This document shows positions 1-11,318 of a stretch of DNA of 64,000 nucleotides, piece by piece (within the stretch, counting starts at the first letter, position 1; every line of letters begins with the position of its first letter). This stretch comes from Macrosoma leucophasiata (Eukaryota > Arthropoda > Insecta > Lepidoptera > Hedylidae). The stretch spans positions 11,098,001 to 11,162,000 of the forward strand of contig JAWQUS010000017.1 in assembly GCA_036365455.1 (NCBI GenBank), read 5' to 3'. The position numbers and the translations under genes were made by a program. The notes beneath the pieces are model-generated. The model saw nothing but the letters and a program-made list of their open reading frames with translations, did not search any database and had not been told where the DNA came from.

Positions 1-2541
1 GTACATCCAGTGGATACAAATGATTGGCAAATAGCATTTCCGACAGTAGCTAAAAAGTTGTCTGAACAATTTCAGCAAGATTTTAAAATTGTTATTCTCA
101 GTAATCAAGCTCCTATAGGAAATGGCCGGGTTAAAATTGAAGACTTTAAAAAGAAGATTGAGAGTGTGGTGAAAAAAATAGATGTCCCAATCCAAGTGTA
201 CATAGCCACAGGCAAAGGGATTTACAGGAAACCTACTCCAGGAATGTGGAACTGTCTTATTGAAAAGGTATTCTTAGTTCAAAATAAGCTTTTGATAAGT
301 AGTAGATACTCCTTGCAATTCATATGAAACATATTACTAATTGTGGTAGACATATTTCATAAAATGTAATAGCTAGGTTATTACGTACGGTAGGTGTTCT
401 ATGCCAAAATCTTTTAATATGAAGAGCTTCTTTCAGTCTGCCTTTTCATCCAGATATGGCTTGTATGTTCAGTTCTTAACTGACACTATTACGTCACATC
501 AATAATAATTATGATTTAACTGGTAGTGCCTTACAACCAAATACTCAAAGTCACTAAATTTAAGTTGAACTTAAAAGTTCTGTCTTCTGTCTTTATAAAA
601 CACTTTTAAACAATAGAGATAGCGCACATTTGATAGTTGCTTAAAATTGAGTGACGTTTGAGTATTTGGCCATTAGAGCTATTAACTAATACCAAAATAA
701 TCAATACAATTAATTTTACAAACAAAAATTTCTTCATAAACATACATGTACTCCACATTTTCAGAAAAATGACAAGTTGATTGTTGATATGGACAACAGT
801 TTTTACTGTGGTGATGCTGCAGGCAGAGCTGCAAACTGGGCTCCTGGTAAAAAGAAGGATCATTCCATGGCCGACAAACTTTTGGCTGAAAACCTTGGAC
901 TGAAGTTTTTTACACCGGAACAATATTTTCTCGGACATTCCATAGCTAACGTTCCAATGAATAAGCCAGAGTTTATACCCAAAGAACTTAAAATGGAAGA
1001 ATTCAATGAACGTCTCATCAGCAATGAAAAAGAGGTAGTTGAATTATTTGTGACTTTACAAAGCTTATTTTGTCTCTTCTTCATCATAAAGATATGTTTT
1101 GTTTGCAGCTTTTGGTACTTGTTGGGTATCCGGGCAGTGGCAAATCATTTTTGGCAAAACAAATTGAGAAAAAATCTCGTTTCAAATATGCAACAGTATG
1201 CCGAGATGTTCTTGGTTCTTGGCAGAAATGTGCTGCTGAAGGTACAAAATTATTGCAGGTATAAGAATAAAATATTTAAATCATTTAACATCTATAGATT
1301 TTTATTAGGTTTTTGCAAGCTACACTCATTGAAATAAAACTAGTTTTCGGATTTATCTCACTGTGATCACATAGCAGACAAACCAGATCACTATATTTGT
1401 TTTAACAAAACTCGATAACTCTCTACAGAACACAGACCAATTCTAAGAATGGTTCGCGTCGCGAGGTTATTGAGAGTAAAAACCATCCAAATTTCAATAG
1501 AGAGGAAGGATGGCGATTTTACTCACATGTTTTTTTCATGGTCTTTATTTTTCAGCAAGGCAAGAGTGTGATAGTGGACAGCACAAATCCCGACGTGGAA
1601 TCCCGCGCGCGGTGGACATCTCTTGCTAAGAATATGAAAGTGGAATGCCGCTGCGCTAAAATGACTGCCACCAAGGCGCACGCGCAACATAACAATAAAT
1701 TCAGGGAGCTGATGAAGATCAACCATGTGCCTGTCAACGACATAGTATTTCATTCATACAAGTGAGTTAATAATCGTAATTAATTAGATATCAGGAGTTT
1801 AGGTTACAAAGTAACACTTAAGTCCTACTATGAATCATAAAAAGATCTAGCTACTTCTAGAACTGATTGAGAGCATGAGTTGAATCCACTTTCTAAAAAA
1901 TTTTATACACATTATCAAAGCACTTCTCAGATCTCTGGTTGTAGCTGAAATCATAAGCGCCAAGGACTTTATTTATTGGTGGTATTTAGTGGTACTATGA
2001 CAGCTCTTTGTTGTTGGATACTATCTTAGTCACTGCCACATTACCTAATCTACTTGTTGCTAAATGTATGGTAATGGTGGTCTTGTTTTTATATTATTTC
2101 GCATTAACACATGCTTGCTTTCTTTAAAAATAAAATGGTGGTCTTTCAGCGTTCAAACCAAAAATTCCCTTATCTCTGTTGTTAGAATTTTTCCATTTTC
2201 TGGTAGTTTCCATTGGAGTTTGTGACTTACATTGTTATCTCCAGTTTTTACTCTTTCGAAAGGTCAAGGGCGTGTCAGATTTTCAACGGGGATTTTAAGT
2301 GAACCTGAAACACGTCTAAAGTTCTGATATTGTATGTACTCTATTAAAAGACACACTGCGCGCCGCTCTTAAGAAATAGTGTTCACCTATCGAATGTAAC
2401 TTATTTTCTTGTTACAGGAATAAATTTAAAGAACCAACAGTGAGCGAAGGATTTAAAGAAGTCATAGACGTCAAGTTTAACCCTTGTTTTGATAATGAGG
2501 AATCAGAGAATTTATATAAAATGTATTTATTAGAAAAATGA
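1..2541 (+). CDS. PNKP: Bifunctional polynucleotide phosphatase/kinase, 3' part (five exons)
   Basis: Nuclear DNA-repair enzyme that removes 3'-phosphates and phosphorylates 5'-hydroxyls at strand breaks. Exons are <1-267, 765-1034, 1109-1258, 1556-1761 and 2418-2541; all introns are GT-AG and phase-consistent, giving 338 residues and stop TGA at 2539. The first two exons hold the C-terminal half of the HAD phosphatase domain (VILSNQAPIGNGRVK, then YRKPTPGMW, then FYCGDAAGRAANWAPGKKKD). Exon 3 opens the kinase domain with a perfect P-loop, GYPGSGKS, followed by RDVLGSWQKC. Exon 4 carries VDSTNPDVESRARW and AQHNNKFRE; exon 5 carries the C-terminal EPTVSEGFKEV block. The N-terminal FHA region and the DxDGT start of the phosphatase lie left of the window. 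An AATAAA follows at 2740. No break is seen. Domain order and spacing match animal PNKP, so I am confident. Confidence 0.95.
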
Positions 2542-2739
2542 ATTCACTACTATCTCGACGAAATAATCTCAGTGGCACGCTCGGTGTAGATATAGAAATG
2601 TGCCTGTTGATTGTCAATAGGTGGACCTGTCTATAATTTTTGCCGGAAGTTTTTGTTTTGAAAAATACGCCTAGTTATGTTTTTTTTTTGAGGAATTCAC
2701 TATTTATTTATCTATAATTAAGTAATGTAAATTATTAGA

Positions 2740-2745
2740 AATAAA
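2740..2745 (+). terminator. PNKP poly(A) signal
   Basis: Canonical AATAAA about 200 bases after the PNKP stop codon and before the mobile element that starts at 2801. Confidence 0.6.
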
Positions 2746-2800
2746 AGACAGTTTATGTTAATCAACAGATTTTTATTGGTAACTCTACGAATGGATATTA

Positions 2801-3697
2801 AAGCCTTTTTCCTGTCATGCGGATTTGCGTCCGCGCGCGGGTGTGGTCTGCATGCGTGTAGCGATGGCCGTTGCGCAACGTAGAGAGTTATTGCAACTAC
2901 CTATCAGTGCAGTAGCGGTTAGCATGTTTTTGACGCATTACAAAACTAGCTATTTTAATAGCGGGTTTTGAATGAACTGGCTAGCGATGGCCGTTGCGCG
3001 CAACGTAGACAGCTAATGAAACGATCTAGCAGTGCAATAGCGGGTGGTAGCGGTTAGCGCATTATTGACGTATTGCAAATTATCAAATTATCACACCGTT
3101 CAGCACTTCTATCATCATCACCTCCATCATCATCATCACCACCTATTTAATGATCATCACCATCATCATCACTCCAGCCGAAAGATGTCCACTGCTGTAC
3201 AATGCCTTCCCCGAAGATGTCCACAACAGTGTTGTGCGTCATAAGGGAAGAGCCATAGTTCCTATTGAAACGATCTATCACTGCAGTAGCGGTTAGCGCG
3301 TTTTTGGCACATTACCAGAGAATATGTTATAATAACATTACAAAACTATTTATCTTAATACCAGGTTTTATCTCTTGCTTGACTGCCTAAAAACTAGCTA
3401 CTGGAATAGGTGGATAGTTTTTGAGACCGCTATTAGAGTTCAATAGCTAGTTTCGTTTCGTTGCCCAGAAAAGCCGCTATTACACACCTCTATGCGTGTC
3501 ACACGGATCCCATCGTTTCATACAATCTTTTCCTTTAACACGTGGCACCGGGGCGTGGCACCCGCGTACGGGGTGCGGATCATGGATTTTTTTATGTCCA
3601 ATCTGTATACAACTGTATTTGTTAGCGGCAGGCACCAAATTGCAACGGTGCAGACTTTTTGCTCTGCGTGTAAATCCGTTTGACAGGAAAAAGGCCT
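2801..3697. mobile_element. PIF/Harbinger-like non-autonomous element, 897 bp
   Basis: Flanked by TTA on both sides (2798-2800 and 3698-3700), the 3-bp TWA-type target duplication of PIF/Harbinger. Left end AAGCCTTTTTCCTGTCA and right end TGACAGGAAAAAGGCCT form a terminal inverted repeat with one mismatch in the outer 12 bases. The interior holds three diverged modules of about 120 bp (near 2857, 2980 and 3264; each with an 'AGTGCARTAGCGG'-type core) and a CAT microsatellite, and no transposase. The shorter element at 63127-63417 has the same end type. Confidence 0.75.
3112..3172 (+). repeat. CAT/CCA microsatellite
   Basis: Run of CAT, CAC and CCT triplets inside the Harbinger-like element. 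It reads as poly-His in one frame but has no coding context. Confidence 0.8.
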
Positions 3698-3700
3698 TTA

Positions 3701-6300
3701 GTAAGTAGGTATTACGTGAGTATGTTTCATAAGGAACCATAGGCCGAATTTTGCATAAGGAAAAATGTTTATTTAACAGAATCTGCAACCTGGTAGCAGG
3801 GAACAAAATATTCTCGTGTTTGTTTGTTATATATAAGTACTTCGAACATTTTATTGAACAGGTGGATACCTATGTATTGTGTTGCAGTAACATTTACGTT
3901 TTCTCAGGGTGTTCACAAACACAAACTACTAGATTGACACTTGTAGGTATGATAAGAATGATCAAAACATTGTTAAAATTGAACGTTTTCAGCTGGTAAT
4001 TATACAATTGATATAGCTTCGACAAACGTACCTAAAAAAGAACTGTTGTTGTAGGACTGTAGTTGACTGTACTTAATAGAATGATTTTGTAAAATGTGTT
4101 TTTTCTATCTATCTACTCTACTCTACTGTCCTAGTAACAATGTTGAGTACGTGGAATAACTTGTTGACGTAAATGACCTTGTGTATGAGCCCGCGGACGG
4201 GCTCGCGTAAGATAAGGAACATGACTTCAGACGCGCTTTTTTGAGAAATAATGTTTTTCCCAAAAAAAGTCTATGACCGCGATCAGAGAAAACTAATTTT
4301 TTTCAAAGTAGATACCTGACCTGGTGGTCATCCCTGGTTACTATGAAAAAAATACTATTACTATTGTCAAACCTATGCAAATAAATGAAAAGCAGTTTAA
4401 TTTTCCTTGTTTTACTAAATGTTATTATTATATACTAGATAATATAAATATGCTGCTTTCAAGCTTTTTATGAGTGTTATAAATCCAAAAAAATAATGGC
4501 AAGCATGGACGGATGATTTATTTTGAATTGCTTTAATTTTATGTTAAGCTTTATAATTAAGTAGATATTTACAACGACGATACAGTCTCGTCGATAAGTA
4601 TTGACATATGGTGAAAAGTTAAACACAGTGTGAGGTTAGGTACTCAGCTATCTACTAACTTAAAGGTACATTTAATCAATAATAAAATAGATTTTTTACA
4701 TTTATTTGTACTAACAATTATAAACATTTGCTTTTCATTCGAAAGTGTATTATAATAAACTCTTAAGGCGACATTCACAGACCGATATTATTACCGGAAT
4801 TAAATACCTACTCCTTGAGATATACATATTTACTTAGTATTTATTATGTCAAGTGTAGAGGTTGATTGACATGTCTCTGTAACAAAATAAGGGTTGAAAA
4901 TCAGCATAGGTTGAGGCAGCGATTTCTAACGTAGATGTCAAGATGTGTAGGTATTTTAACACGCTTAAATGTTTAGTCAAGACTAAAAGATATTCTGAGC
5001 TTAGTCTGAGCTAGAACTATGTAGACAAGGACAAAAAGGAACAGGTGAAAAAGGACGTGCCGAGGGAAACCACTCTTTATGTCATATTCTATGTAGGCTA
5101 CGATGTAGGTAAGTGTTTCAAGAAATTGTTCATAAAACGGTCGTATAAAAATTCCTGGATTTGTTTCTTATGTATATTTTGATTGATGTGACCTCAGATA
5201 ATAGAAAAGATACATGGATGTGTAGTGGTTTTCTTAGACTCTGAACTCAAAACTATTTACTACGGTACGTAGCTCATAGCCTACGTTAGCTACGAACCGT
5301 AGGCCATGTTTCTGTATTATTACTAGGAGTCTACGATGGGCTAGAAAATGAATTTTTTTTTGGAAAAAACTACGTAGGCATGTAGAAACACGGGGCACCG
5401 GCCGAGGAGAGTAGCCATATGGAGGCTTTCCCCACTATCAAAGTACAAGCCCAAGGGGGCCTATACCTGTCGCCTAGATGTTTAAATGTGTGCGTGAAAT
5501 TGTTTATGTATTTTGTTAAAGTCAAGGTGTGAGTTTCGTAGTAATAGACGATTTTTGTAGTGTGTGTGTGTGTCACACGAATTTCCCCCTCCAAAAATGA
5601 CAGACTGTTTTGCATCGGTAATAAATGCTATGGCTACTCCCTTCCGGTCCGCTGCGGCCCGTGCTGCTTTATGGGTAGTAGTAGGTCTACAGAAAATTTG
5701 CAGAAAAAAGTTAATGTTTACGACGTTCATTACTTGTCTATGTGATCATGCTGAGGAGGTATTATCGAATATCGTAGGTATTTGTAAATATTCAGGGATA
5801 AAAATTGGTACTACCTATTTAATAGTGCTTGCCCTCGGCGGACATGTCATTTCCCCTCCTACATTTTAAAATGTATCACGTCATACTGCGTCTATATAGA
5901 AGCAGATATTTGCGTGCCGGTATAGGTAGTTAACATTATTTATTATCTTAGATACATATTATTATCATAAGAGTTGTACTTACATAACAAAAAATAATAT
6001 TTTAAAGTTACAGCTAAACACAGGCTTCTAGTTACAACCAGAAAAATTTAATATGGTGAAAATAATGTTTAACTTACACTGCTTTTACAGTTACAATTAA
6101 TTTTTCTCTTTCACGACTGAGTGTAAGAGGTGAAGTTTATCTACTTCGCTCTATTCTTTAAACATGATTAGCCATGATAATATTATAATCTATTCCTACC
6201 TACCTATATACGACGAATTCATAAATTTTACAAGCACATAACAAGACATACATTGCAGTGCATACGAGTACTAGCATTCTGTTGCCTTATTGGTAAGATT
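3701..6300. other. Gene-poor AT-rich stretch
   Basis: No exon, RNA gene or clear mobile element seen. Short GTAGGTA/TACCTAC runs are frequent. There is a TG run near 5558-5573, and short open frames at 5370-5870 lack start context, splice sites or a recognisable protein. Confidence 0.5.
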
Positions 6301-6390
6301 TTTTTTTATGTCATGGAAGTGGCAAATAAGCAAGCAGTTCACATTGATGTTAAGTGATGCAAGCTCCGTCACTGGAGCTCTACCACCAGT
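6301..6390 (-). mobile_element. SINE-like repeat family E, internally deleted copy
   Basis: Family E is the commonest poly(A)-tailed repeat of the window (about 290 bp when full). Its head is ACTGGTGGTAGAGCTCCAGT and it ends in GCTTGTTTGCCACTTCCAT plus poly(A). This copy is reversed and joins the tail straight to the head, losing the middle. Confidence 0.7.
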
Positions 6391-6689
6391 AAAGATAACG
6401 ATAAAAGATACAGGATTTTATAAAATACATTAACGACCAATTTATCAATTTTCATTTAATTGTTACTACTGGGCAGAAAATCTCTTCTTATGTACGCTTG
6501 TAGGGGATGAGATAGTGCCTGCGAAACATTCAGTGCAGAGTTTCTGATAATGAAGAATGTTACCTAATTTTGAATATTAGCACTCCACATTCTCTGTCAA
6601 AAATAAAAAATTCTGGTGAAAGAATTACTTCGATACGTCAATTAGTTTCCGATTTAGAAGTAAAACAAGTTGTAACCGCACGACGCGAG

Positions 6690-6797
6690 CTGCCGGTGAC
6701 GGTGTGACGTCATAGTACAACACGCTGAGTCTGGCTCACGCAGTCCGCTCGCGGTTACGCGTCCAGGCCGTCGAAATTATACTTATTACTTTTAAAA
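6690..6797 (+). promoter_or_regulatory. CpG-rich upstream region of the THAP gene with a CRE palindrome
   Basis: A short CpG-rich island in AT-rich DNA containing TGACGTCA at 6705-6712, about 90 bases before the THAP start codon. A matching TGACGTCA lies at 9341-9348 upstream of the facing gene. Promoter role is inferred from position only. Confidence 0.4.
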
Positions 6798-7624
6798 ATG
6801 TCCAATCCAAATACTAGAAAATCATGTGTTGTACCTAAATGTAAAAACACAACTTCCAATTCGCCGGAAAAGTTGTTTTTTATAGTTCCAAAAGACGCTA
6901 ATATGCGAAAGAAATGGAAGCTATGAAGAGGTTAGATCCATTTGGAGATAAAAGTACAGTTTATTGTTGTGAAGATCATTTTGACGTAAGTATAGTGATC
7001 ACATTTTATGTAGGTACATAAGTAATAATAATTATTTTCATCTTATAATGAAGCAATTTCTAACCGGATTGATCGTGTGTTTATTGATTTCAGATTTGCA
7101 GGAAAAATGTAAAATAAAGTACGCGATTAATCCGGTAAAAAATTGTTTCATTACAATAAACAGTGATCGTGAATACCTAAGACATTACTATTATAATCAT
7201 TTGTAGTTTACATTTATTTATTACCTATAAAAATTAAATCTGGTCAGAGGTGCAAAACCTTTGGTCGTGTCAGAACTTTCCGTTATAGATGGCTAATTAG
7301 ATTTTTTTTTTGTTTTAGATTGAGAATGATATGGAGAACTATACTAAATATAAGTTGGTCGGGGGAAGAATTAAGCTAAAACAGGGTATGGTTCCACACA
7401 AATTCAAATGTCAACAGGAAGAGGAAGATAAACCTCAGAGATCTGCAGTGCAAAAACGTAATCGTATAGAATATTTTGAGAAATTATTAAATAAAGATAA
7501 AACTTCGGCGTTAGAAAAACCTGAAGAGATATTCGTTGCTAGCTGTGAAGACGAAACAATAATAGAAGATCCCTTAAGTTTTGGAAATAATAATCAGTGT
7601 TTAGAAATATCAAAAAAAAAGTAA
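6798..7624 (+). pseudogene. THAP-domain protein gene with a frameshift
   Basis: Two exons, 6798-6985 and 7319-7624, joined by GT-AG in phase 0. Exon 1 starts MSNPNTRKSCVVPKCKNTTS and contains the THAP C2CH zinc-finger pattern: CVVPKC, then after the break VYCCEDHFD. Exon 2 continues IENDMENYTKYKLVGGRIKL and reaches MVPHKF, the usual THAP-domain end, followed by a Lys/Glu-rich tail and stop at 7622. Around 6915-6920 the frame slips by one base: the ATG frame hits TGA at 6924, while the zinc-finger frame resumes at 6920. So it is a recent pseudogene or an assembly error. THAP domains bind DNA and are common in domesticated and active transposases. No transposase core is present here. Confidence 0.75.
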
Positions 7625-7734
7625 GGGAGTGCAGTTCAGACATCACCTATTCTTTTCAGTTGAACATAACCAATAGCATCATCGCCATAGCTGTCTCTTG
7701 CCTATCTGAAATAAAATTTCAAATAAAAAAAAAT

Positions 7735-8468
7735 GGACTTACGTATTTTTTTTATTTTAAAGAAAAATGGAAAGAAAAATTTGACTTCAGGCGAGGCTCG
7801 AACTTGCGACCTACTGGGAATCTAGTCCAGCCGCTCTTCCAATTGAGCTACTGAAGCCCTGCCCGATTTGTCAAATCTTTCCTTCACATCTATTGCATTG
7901 CTTTATGGTAGCAGTAGCGCCATCTATTACCAACTATGCTAGTTAGGCAACCGATATAATAGACTTTTCAGTTTATTGAATATCGTAAAGAAGTCGCTTT
8001 TACCCTTAATAATTGTTTTTTATATTATTTCGCATTAACACATGCTTGTGAAATATATTTTATTTTAAAGAAAAATGGAAAGAAAAATTTGACTTCAGGC
8101 GAGGCTCGAACTCGCGACCTACTGGGAATCTAGTCCAGCCGCTCTTCCAATTGAGGTACTGAAGCCCTGCCCGATTTGTCAAATCTTTCCTTCACATCTA
8201 TTGCATTGCTTTATGGTAGCAGTAGCGCCATCTATTACCAACTATGCTAGTTAGGCAACCGATATAATAGACTTTTCAGTTTATTGAATATCGTAAAGAA
8301 GTCGCTTTTACCCTTAATAATTGTTTTTTATATTATTTCGCATTAACACATGCTTGTGAAATATATTTTATTTTAAAGAAAAATGGAAAGAAAAATTTGA
8401 CTTCAGGCGAGGCTCGAACTCGCGACCTACTGGGAATCTAGTCCAGCCGCTCTTCCAATTGAGCTACT
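7735..8468 (-). repeat. Tandem array of a tRNA-derived SINE, period 308 bp
   Basis: Two full periods plus a partial third copy. Landmark AGAAAAATGG falls at 7761, 8069 and 8377, exactly 308 bases apart. On the minus strand each copy reads GTAGCTCAATTGG (A box) and GCGAGTTCGAGCCTC (B box), a tRNA-like head (family G). Copies differ by only a few bases, so the duplication is recent. The 3' end CATTAACACATGCTTG also appears alone near 2103. Confidence 0.85.
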
Positions 8469-8647
8469 TACGTATTTTGTTAGTAAAAAAAAAAAAAAAA
8501 AAAGTGCATTTGTTCAAAATCCACATTTTCAATTAAAAATAAATTCAATAAAATGGCCTTACGTATTTTGTAAGTAAAAAAATACAAATAAAAAAAGGTT
8601 TAGTACATCTGTAACGGTCAACCCAGTACATCTACATACTAGGTACC

Positions 8648-8850
8648 TATCCTACTTCCTGCTAATAGGTATTATAAATGCCAAAGTTTGTGAGTGTGTG
8701 TGTGTTTGTTATCATTCACGCAAAAACTATGGACGAAGTCTGAAATATCACATAGGCTACTTTTAATCCTGGGAAAATGTACAGTGCCCGAGGCAAAAGC
8801 GGGCGAAGCTGAATATAATAATAGCTAAATGGCGGAAGCTAGTTTACATT
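8648..8850 (-). repeat. Family C dispersed repeat, degraded copy
   Basis: Reversed, decayed member of the repeat family (family C) whose intact head is CTAGCTGTGCCCGCGACTTC and whose 3' part carries GACA runs. Here AAAGCGGGCGAAGCTG marks the head side and a TG run the tail side. Confidence 0.5.
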
Positions 8851-9098
8851 AATAAATCAATGTATGTAAGTATTTATTTAAATTTACTTAGAAGCGCGGT
8901 ACCTATATATACATACGTACCTTCCTATAGCTACAAAACTACATTTTACCGTGAAAATTCTCGTCGTGTGGTTCTACTAGTTATTTGAGTTGCATTCTTC
9001 CATTACAACATTGGTTGGGTATTTTATTTTGATAAAACAATTTGAACAGATAAACTATAGGTATTAAGTATAAGTAGTAGCAAGGAAAGTTTACTTAC

Positions 9099-9220
9099 CT
9101 TTGCATTTTTATGCCCCGCATTTCGGCGGCAACAAAATCACTATATAGATAATGCGCAACCATTAATCCATTTATTTTAGGTAGATTATCTGATTGTCCT
9201 TTTTCAAATCCTTCATCCAT
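9099..9220 (-). CDS. First coding exon of an unidentified gene (partial)
   Basis: Minus-strand ATG at 9220 opens a 40-codon exon beginning MDEGFEKGQSDNLPKINGLM and ending in a clean donor (AAG/GTAAGT at 9098). It contains the stretch HYLYSDFVAAEMRGIK. A CpG-rich region with CRE and E-box motifs lies just upstream. From memory it resembles the N-termini of insect proteins with SWIM zinc-finger and YqaJ nuclease domains, often tied to transposons; this is unverified. No further exon was found toward lower coordinates, where the tandem SINE array lies, so the gene is probably broken. It faces the THAP pseudogene. Confidence 0.45.
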
Positions 9221-9299
9221 TTTATTAATCGAATAATATTTACTATTATTACACTATAAACGTAATACACGGACGAAAACAACAAAATACTGCCCATAA

Positions 9300-9365
9300 T
9301 TGATACTGAGCGGGCCGCGGCGCGTTCGCGCGTTGTGATATGACGTCACAAGCGATCACGTGGCT
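9300..9365 (-). promoter_or_regulatory. CpG-rich region with CRE and E-box
   Basis: GC-rich patch with TGACGTCA at 9341-9348 and CACGTG at 9357-9362, upstream of the minus-strand exon ending at 9220. Function inferred from motifs and position. Confidence 0.4.
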
Positions 9366-9601
9366 ATTAGCGGGATTCGATATTTTTCGAAACTTTGAAT
9401 GCCTATAAAATCAAAACTACTAGGTATTTTTTACTTCAACAAAAACTAGTGTATTTGTATACATACAGGCTTTACTGTGACAAAATTTCAAGCGATTTAG
9501 CATACTTAGTAACATTCTTCATTATAAGTAGGTACATTGAAAAACTCTTCTTTCAAAGTCTTATGGGGGTTATCATCTGATAGGTATCAGACATTATCAC
9601 T

Positions 9602-9639
9602 ACGAAGCAACGATGATGCGGTCATCATCGTTGCTTCGT
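9602..9639. repeat. Perfect 17-bp stem hairpin, 4-nt loop
   Basis: ACGAAGCAACGATGATG, loop CGGT, then its exact reverse complement. No surrounding TIR was recognised. Confidence 0.85.
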
Positions 9640-10299
9640 TGTTGCATTAGATGCATGTCATTCGATTTCTACATCTTCCTCTTCTGCATCAATCAGATTA
9701 TCCAGACTCGAATCCGAGTCATCCTCTTGTCATCTGTAAACAAATACATTGAAATAAAGTCGAGTCGACTCGTCGAATTACAGCGGCAATAATTATGAGT
9801 TATTTGGTAATTTTGATTTAATTATTTGTAAACGAATTGGTTTACATTATTAAGTATGTTACGCTTTCCTTCACTCACATAATAAATAGCTTTGTATTCT
9901 TAAACCTGTGACCATGTTATGAGTTTTCGATTCCATAACTAGGTACTTAGTTATTTATTAAACAATTAAATATTCCTTACAGGATGGTTGTTTGGTAACA
10001 TATTTGCTATTAGAACGAAAGAAGAGAAAGAAGGGACCCCTTTACACACGGAACTTAATTTTTTTTGCAGATTTTTTTTCATATTTGGGAAATTGCCTTA
10101 TGAGAAAAAGTCTTATGAGAGTCATCATTGAATAGATAGAGAGCTAGAGCAATAAACTAGACGATAGGTATGGAATGATATATTCCTAGATTACTAGCAA
10201 TAAAAACTGCTTGTTGGTAACCCACTGAAAAAAGTGTTTTTGGTGATAAAGCAAAGGATAAGAAGAAGTAATATAAGGATAATATACTAGGGACATACA
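9640..10299. other. Stretch without a supported gene
   Basis: Holds a minus-strand acidic frame ending at 9658 (not supported, see rejected list) and plain AT-rich sequence. Nothing else recognised. Confidence 0.4.
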
Positions 10300-10880
10300 A
10301 TATACAGGCGAGATGGGATGACATGTACCTAGCGATGAAAACGGTGTCAATATCTGTGTAAGATTGCCTGGCAGGGGGGCGGCAGCGCGTAGCTTGCGGC
10401 GCTCAACGGTGCTGGTAACCAACTCAACTGCCATTTTCCAGCCCCAACTATGCGTTTCTTCCTGAGGCTATCAACTAAAAAGTGATTATGATGGTAGAGC
10501 AAAACACTAGGCGAGATGGAATAACGTGCCAATACCTAACATTAAAAACGGTATCAATACATCCAAGGTTGCGTTTGTGGAAATCGCCTCTGCTGAACAG
10601 CCTCTGTATATCTCTAAGGGAGAAGAGTCAAATCATTTTCCCGCCCCGCCCGGTCACAGCCTTGTTCCTGAGGCTACCAACAGATACCTAAATGATTTTG
10701 ATGGTAGAGCAAAAACACTAGTCGAGATGGAATGACGTATACCTAGCGATAAAAACGGTATCAATGTGTGTGAGGTTGCCTGTCAGGGGGGCGGGGCGCA
10801 GCTTGCGGCGCTCGACCGTGCTGCGCGCCTGCTGCACCGCCAGGTCGCCGCACCACCTCTCGCACCGCGCGTATATCACG
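10300..10880 (-). repeat. Three diverged direct repeats (~210 bp) with a coding-like GC-rich core
   Basis: Units start near 10300, 10508 and 10718, each opening with (G)CGAGATGGRATRACGT and ending in GATGGTAGAGCAAAACACT. The first and third contain a GC-rich core that on the minus strand reads STVERRKLR, then PLTGNLTHI or PLPGNLTQI. In the third it extends upstream as YARCERWCGDLAVQQAR. This looks like a duplicated exon remnant of an unidentified gene. No start, stop or splice pair supports a working gene. Confidence 0.55.
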
Positions 10881-10984
10881 ATACCTGCCGATTATACAAC
10901 ATATCACGTACACTAGGACCGCCTATACTATTTACAAAAGAAATACTGTTGAGCGATGCATCCAGTTTATTCGGTTAACTCATA

Positions 10985-11260
10985 TATTTCATACTAGCGA
11001 CCCGCCCCGACTTCGCACAGGTAGCATTTATTAAACTTATTGTTTGGACGCGCCCGACTTCTTGGACACAAACCGTGATATCTCGGTTAATATAATTACG
11101 TTATTGATAAATTATAAATATAAACCTTCGGTAACCTTCCTCAGAAAACTCTCTTTCCAACATTTCAAGCAGGAACAAAATCTGTTTACAAACTTACCGA
11201 GATAAGCGCGTACCTACATACCTACAGACAGAGAAAATAGGAGGACTTAGTTTATAATGT
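10985..11260 (+). repeat. Family C-like repeat (CTAGCGACCCGCC head), degraded
   Basis: Head ACTAGCGACCCGCCCCGACT, tail with CTACATACCTACAGACAGAG. Same head type as the tandem array at 60424-61160. Confidence 0.5.
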
Positions 11261-11292
11261 AACAGGAAAAGAATTATGTCGTCATAATAAAG

Positions 11293-11298
11293 TTTATT
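11293..11298 (-). terminator. Poly(A) signal of the transporter-like gene
   Basis: AATAAA on the minus strand, 21 bases after the TGA stop at 11319-11321. It supports the last exon chosen. Confidence 0.65.
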
Positions 11299-11318
11299 CA
11301 CTTAGTAGAGCTACAAGT

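Noticed and set aside
606..938. 110-codon minus-strand frame
   Set aside because: Antisense shadow of a PNKP exon and intron.
3044..3244. His-rich frame
   Set aside because: Translation of a CAT microsatellite inside a transposable element.
9658..9733. Minus-strand acidic exon (DSDSSLDNLIDAEEEDVEIE then TGA) with a GTTTACAG acceptor
   Set aside because: In the frame that reads the acidic tail, a TGA lies right after the acceptor. No partner exon was found.
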